Source: Granulicella sp. (GTDB taxonomy: Bacteria > Acidobacteriota > Terriglobia > Terriglobales > Acidobacteriaceae). Taken from it: DNA of 23,800 nucleotides. The position numbers and the translations under genes are program-made. Each line of letters starts with the position of its first letter. Within the stretch, counting starts at the first letter, position 1. The stretch is from the NCBI GenBank assembly GCA_003133205.1, contig PKWK01000245.1, positions 7,896-31,695 of the forward strand, written 5' to 3'. The notes below the pieces were generated by a model, which saw only the letters and a program-made list of their open reading frames with translations, did not search any database and was not told the origin of the DNA. Below, one piece after another: positions 23,447 through 23,800 of this stretch.

Positions 23447-23800
23447 AGCAGGAGCTTGGCATCGCCGGAAAGCTGGCTCACACATTTCTCAACTCCAAGC
23501 TGACGCCGCTCTTCATCGCCGCGTCCTTGGCGATCGGAGCATTCGCCACCGCGATCATCCCCCGCGAGGAGGAGCCGCAGATCCTTGTCCCGATGCTGGA
23601 CATTGCCACCGCGATGCGCGGCGCGTCACCGGCTGAGGTGGAACAACGCGTAACGCTGCCGATCGAGAACCTGGTGCATCAGATCTCCGGCGTCGAGTAT
23701 GTGTACTCCACATCAAGCCCCGGACAAAGTCTTGTAATCGTGCGCTTCCTGGTAGGCACGCCCCAGGAAGATGCGCTCATCAAGGTCTATAGCAAGCTCT
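23443..23800 (+). CDS. RND efflux permease, system 2 (5' part only)
   Basis: The first 119 residues of an RND permease are present; the window ends inside the gene. The start MKQELGIAGKLAHTFLNSKLTPLFIAAS is followed by the TM1 region (LTPLFIAASLAIGAFATAII) and PREEEPQILVPMLDIATAMRGASPAEVEQRV, LPIENLVHQISGVEYVYSTS and IVRFLVGTPQEDALIKVYSKL. These match the periplasmic porter entry of the family. The PREEEPQI segment after TM1 is characteristic of a branch different from system 1, where the position reads PVDLFPEI. The substrate cannot be predicted from this part. The start overlaps the adaptor stop by 4 bases. Confidence 0.93.
   Translation, partial: MKQELGIAGKLAHTFLNSKLTPLFIAASLAIGAFATAIIPREEEPQILVPMLDIATAMRGASPAEVEQRVTLPIENLVHQISGVEYVYSTSSPGQSLVIVRFLVGTPQEDALIKVYSKL

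Overview
The window looks like a chromosomal segment of an Acidobacteriota bacterium, probably Terriglobia/Acidobacteriaceae. This is inferred from gene content (a DUF1844 protein beside an MBL-fold hydrolase and ribF; large RND operons with a small membrane protein in front) and from the short intergenic repeats. No rRNA, tRNA, CRISPR array or insertion sequence was recognised, and no taxonomic marker can be checked here.

Layout. (1) 16-2592, plus strand: a DUF1844 protein, a metallo-beta-lactamase-fold hydrolase and the bifunctional riboflavin kinase/FAD synthetase RibF, strongly biased to C-ending codons. (2) 2593-3355: a non-coding, repeat-rich convergent region with hairpin repeats, a heptamer array, a strong terminator hairpin and a possible small RNA. 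(3) 3356-13852, minus strand, read right to left: a transglutaminase/DUF2126 amidoligase fusion, a circularly permuted ATP-grasp/alpha-E fusion and a second transglutaminase-like protein, with consecutive 4-base ATGA overlaps; then an S41-family C-terminal-processing-protease homologue whose catalytic Ser and Lys are both replaced, and a class A penicillin-binding protein. (4) 13853-14247: a divergent non-coding region with two candidate operator palindromes. (5) 14248-23800, plus strand: a small membrane protein followed by two tandem RND efflux systems, adaptor-permease-TolC and then TolC-adaptor-permease; the last permease runs off the window.

How the genes may work together. The three overlapping minus-strand genes form the conserved but biochemically uncharacterised transglutaminase / ATP-grasp / alpha-E / DUF2126 context, predicted by comparative genomics to make or attach a peptide-like product through amide ligation. 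In many proteobacteria this cluster carries the proteasome-like peptidase Anbu. None is present in this window, and the next gene downstream is an apparently inactive S41 protease homologue followed by a peptidoglycan synthase. A link to the cell envelope is possible but is inference only. The plus-strand RND genes make two complete tripartite envelope pumps, apart from the missing 3' part of the second permease.

The most notable points are the compact amide-ligation operon, the predicted dead S41 protease, cyanobacterial-STRR-like heptamer arrays at three gene ends, a dispersed repeat that extends the reading frame of the MBL gene, and a possible orphan small RNA.
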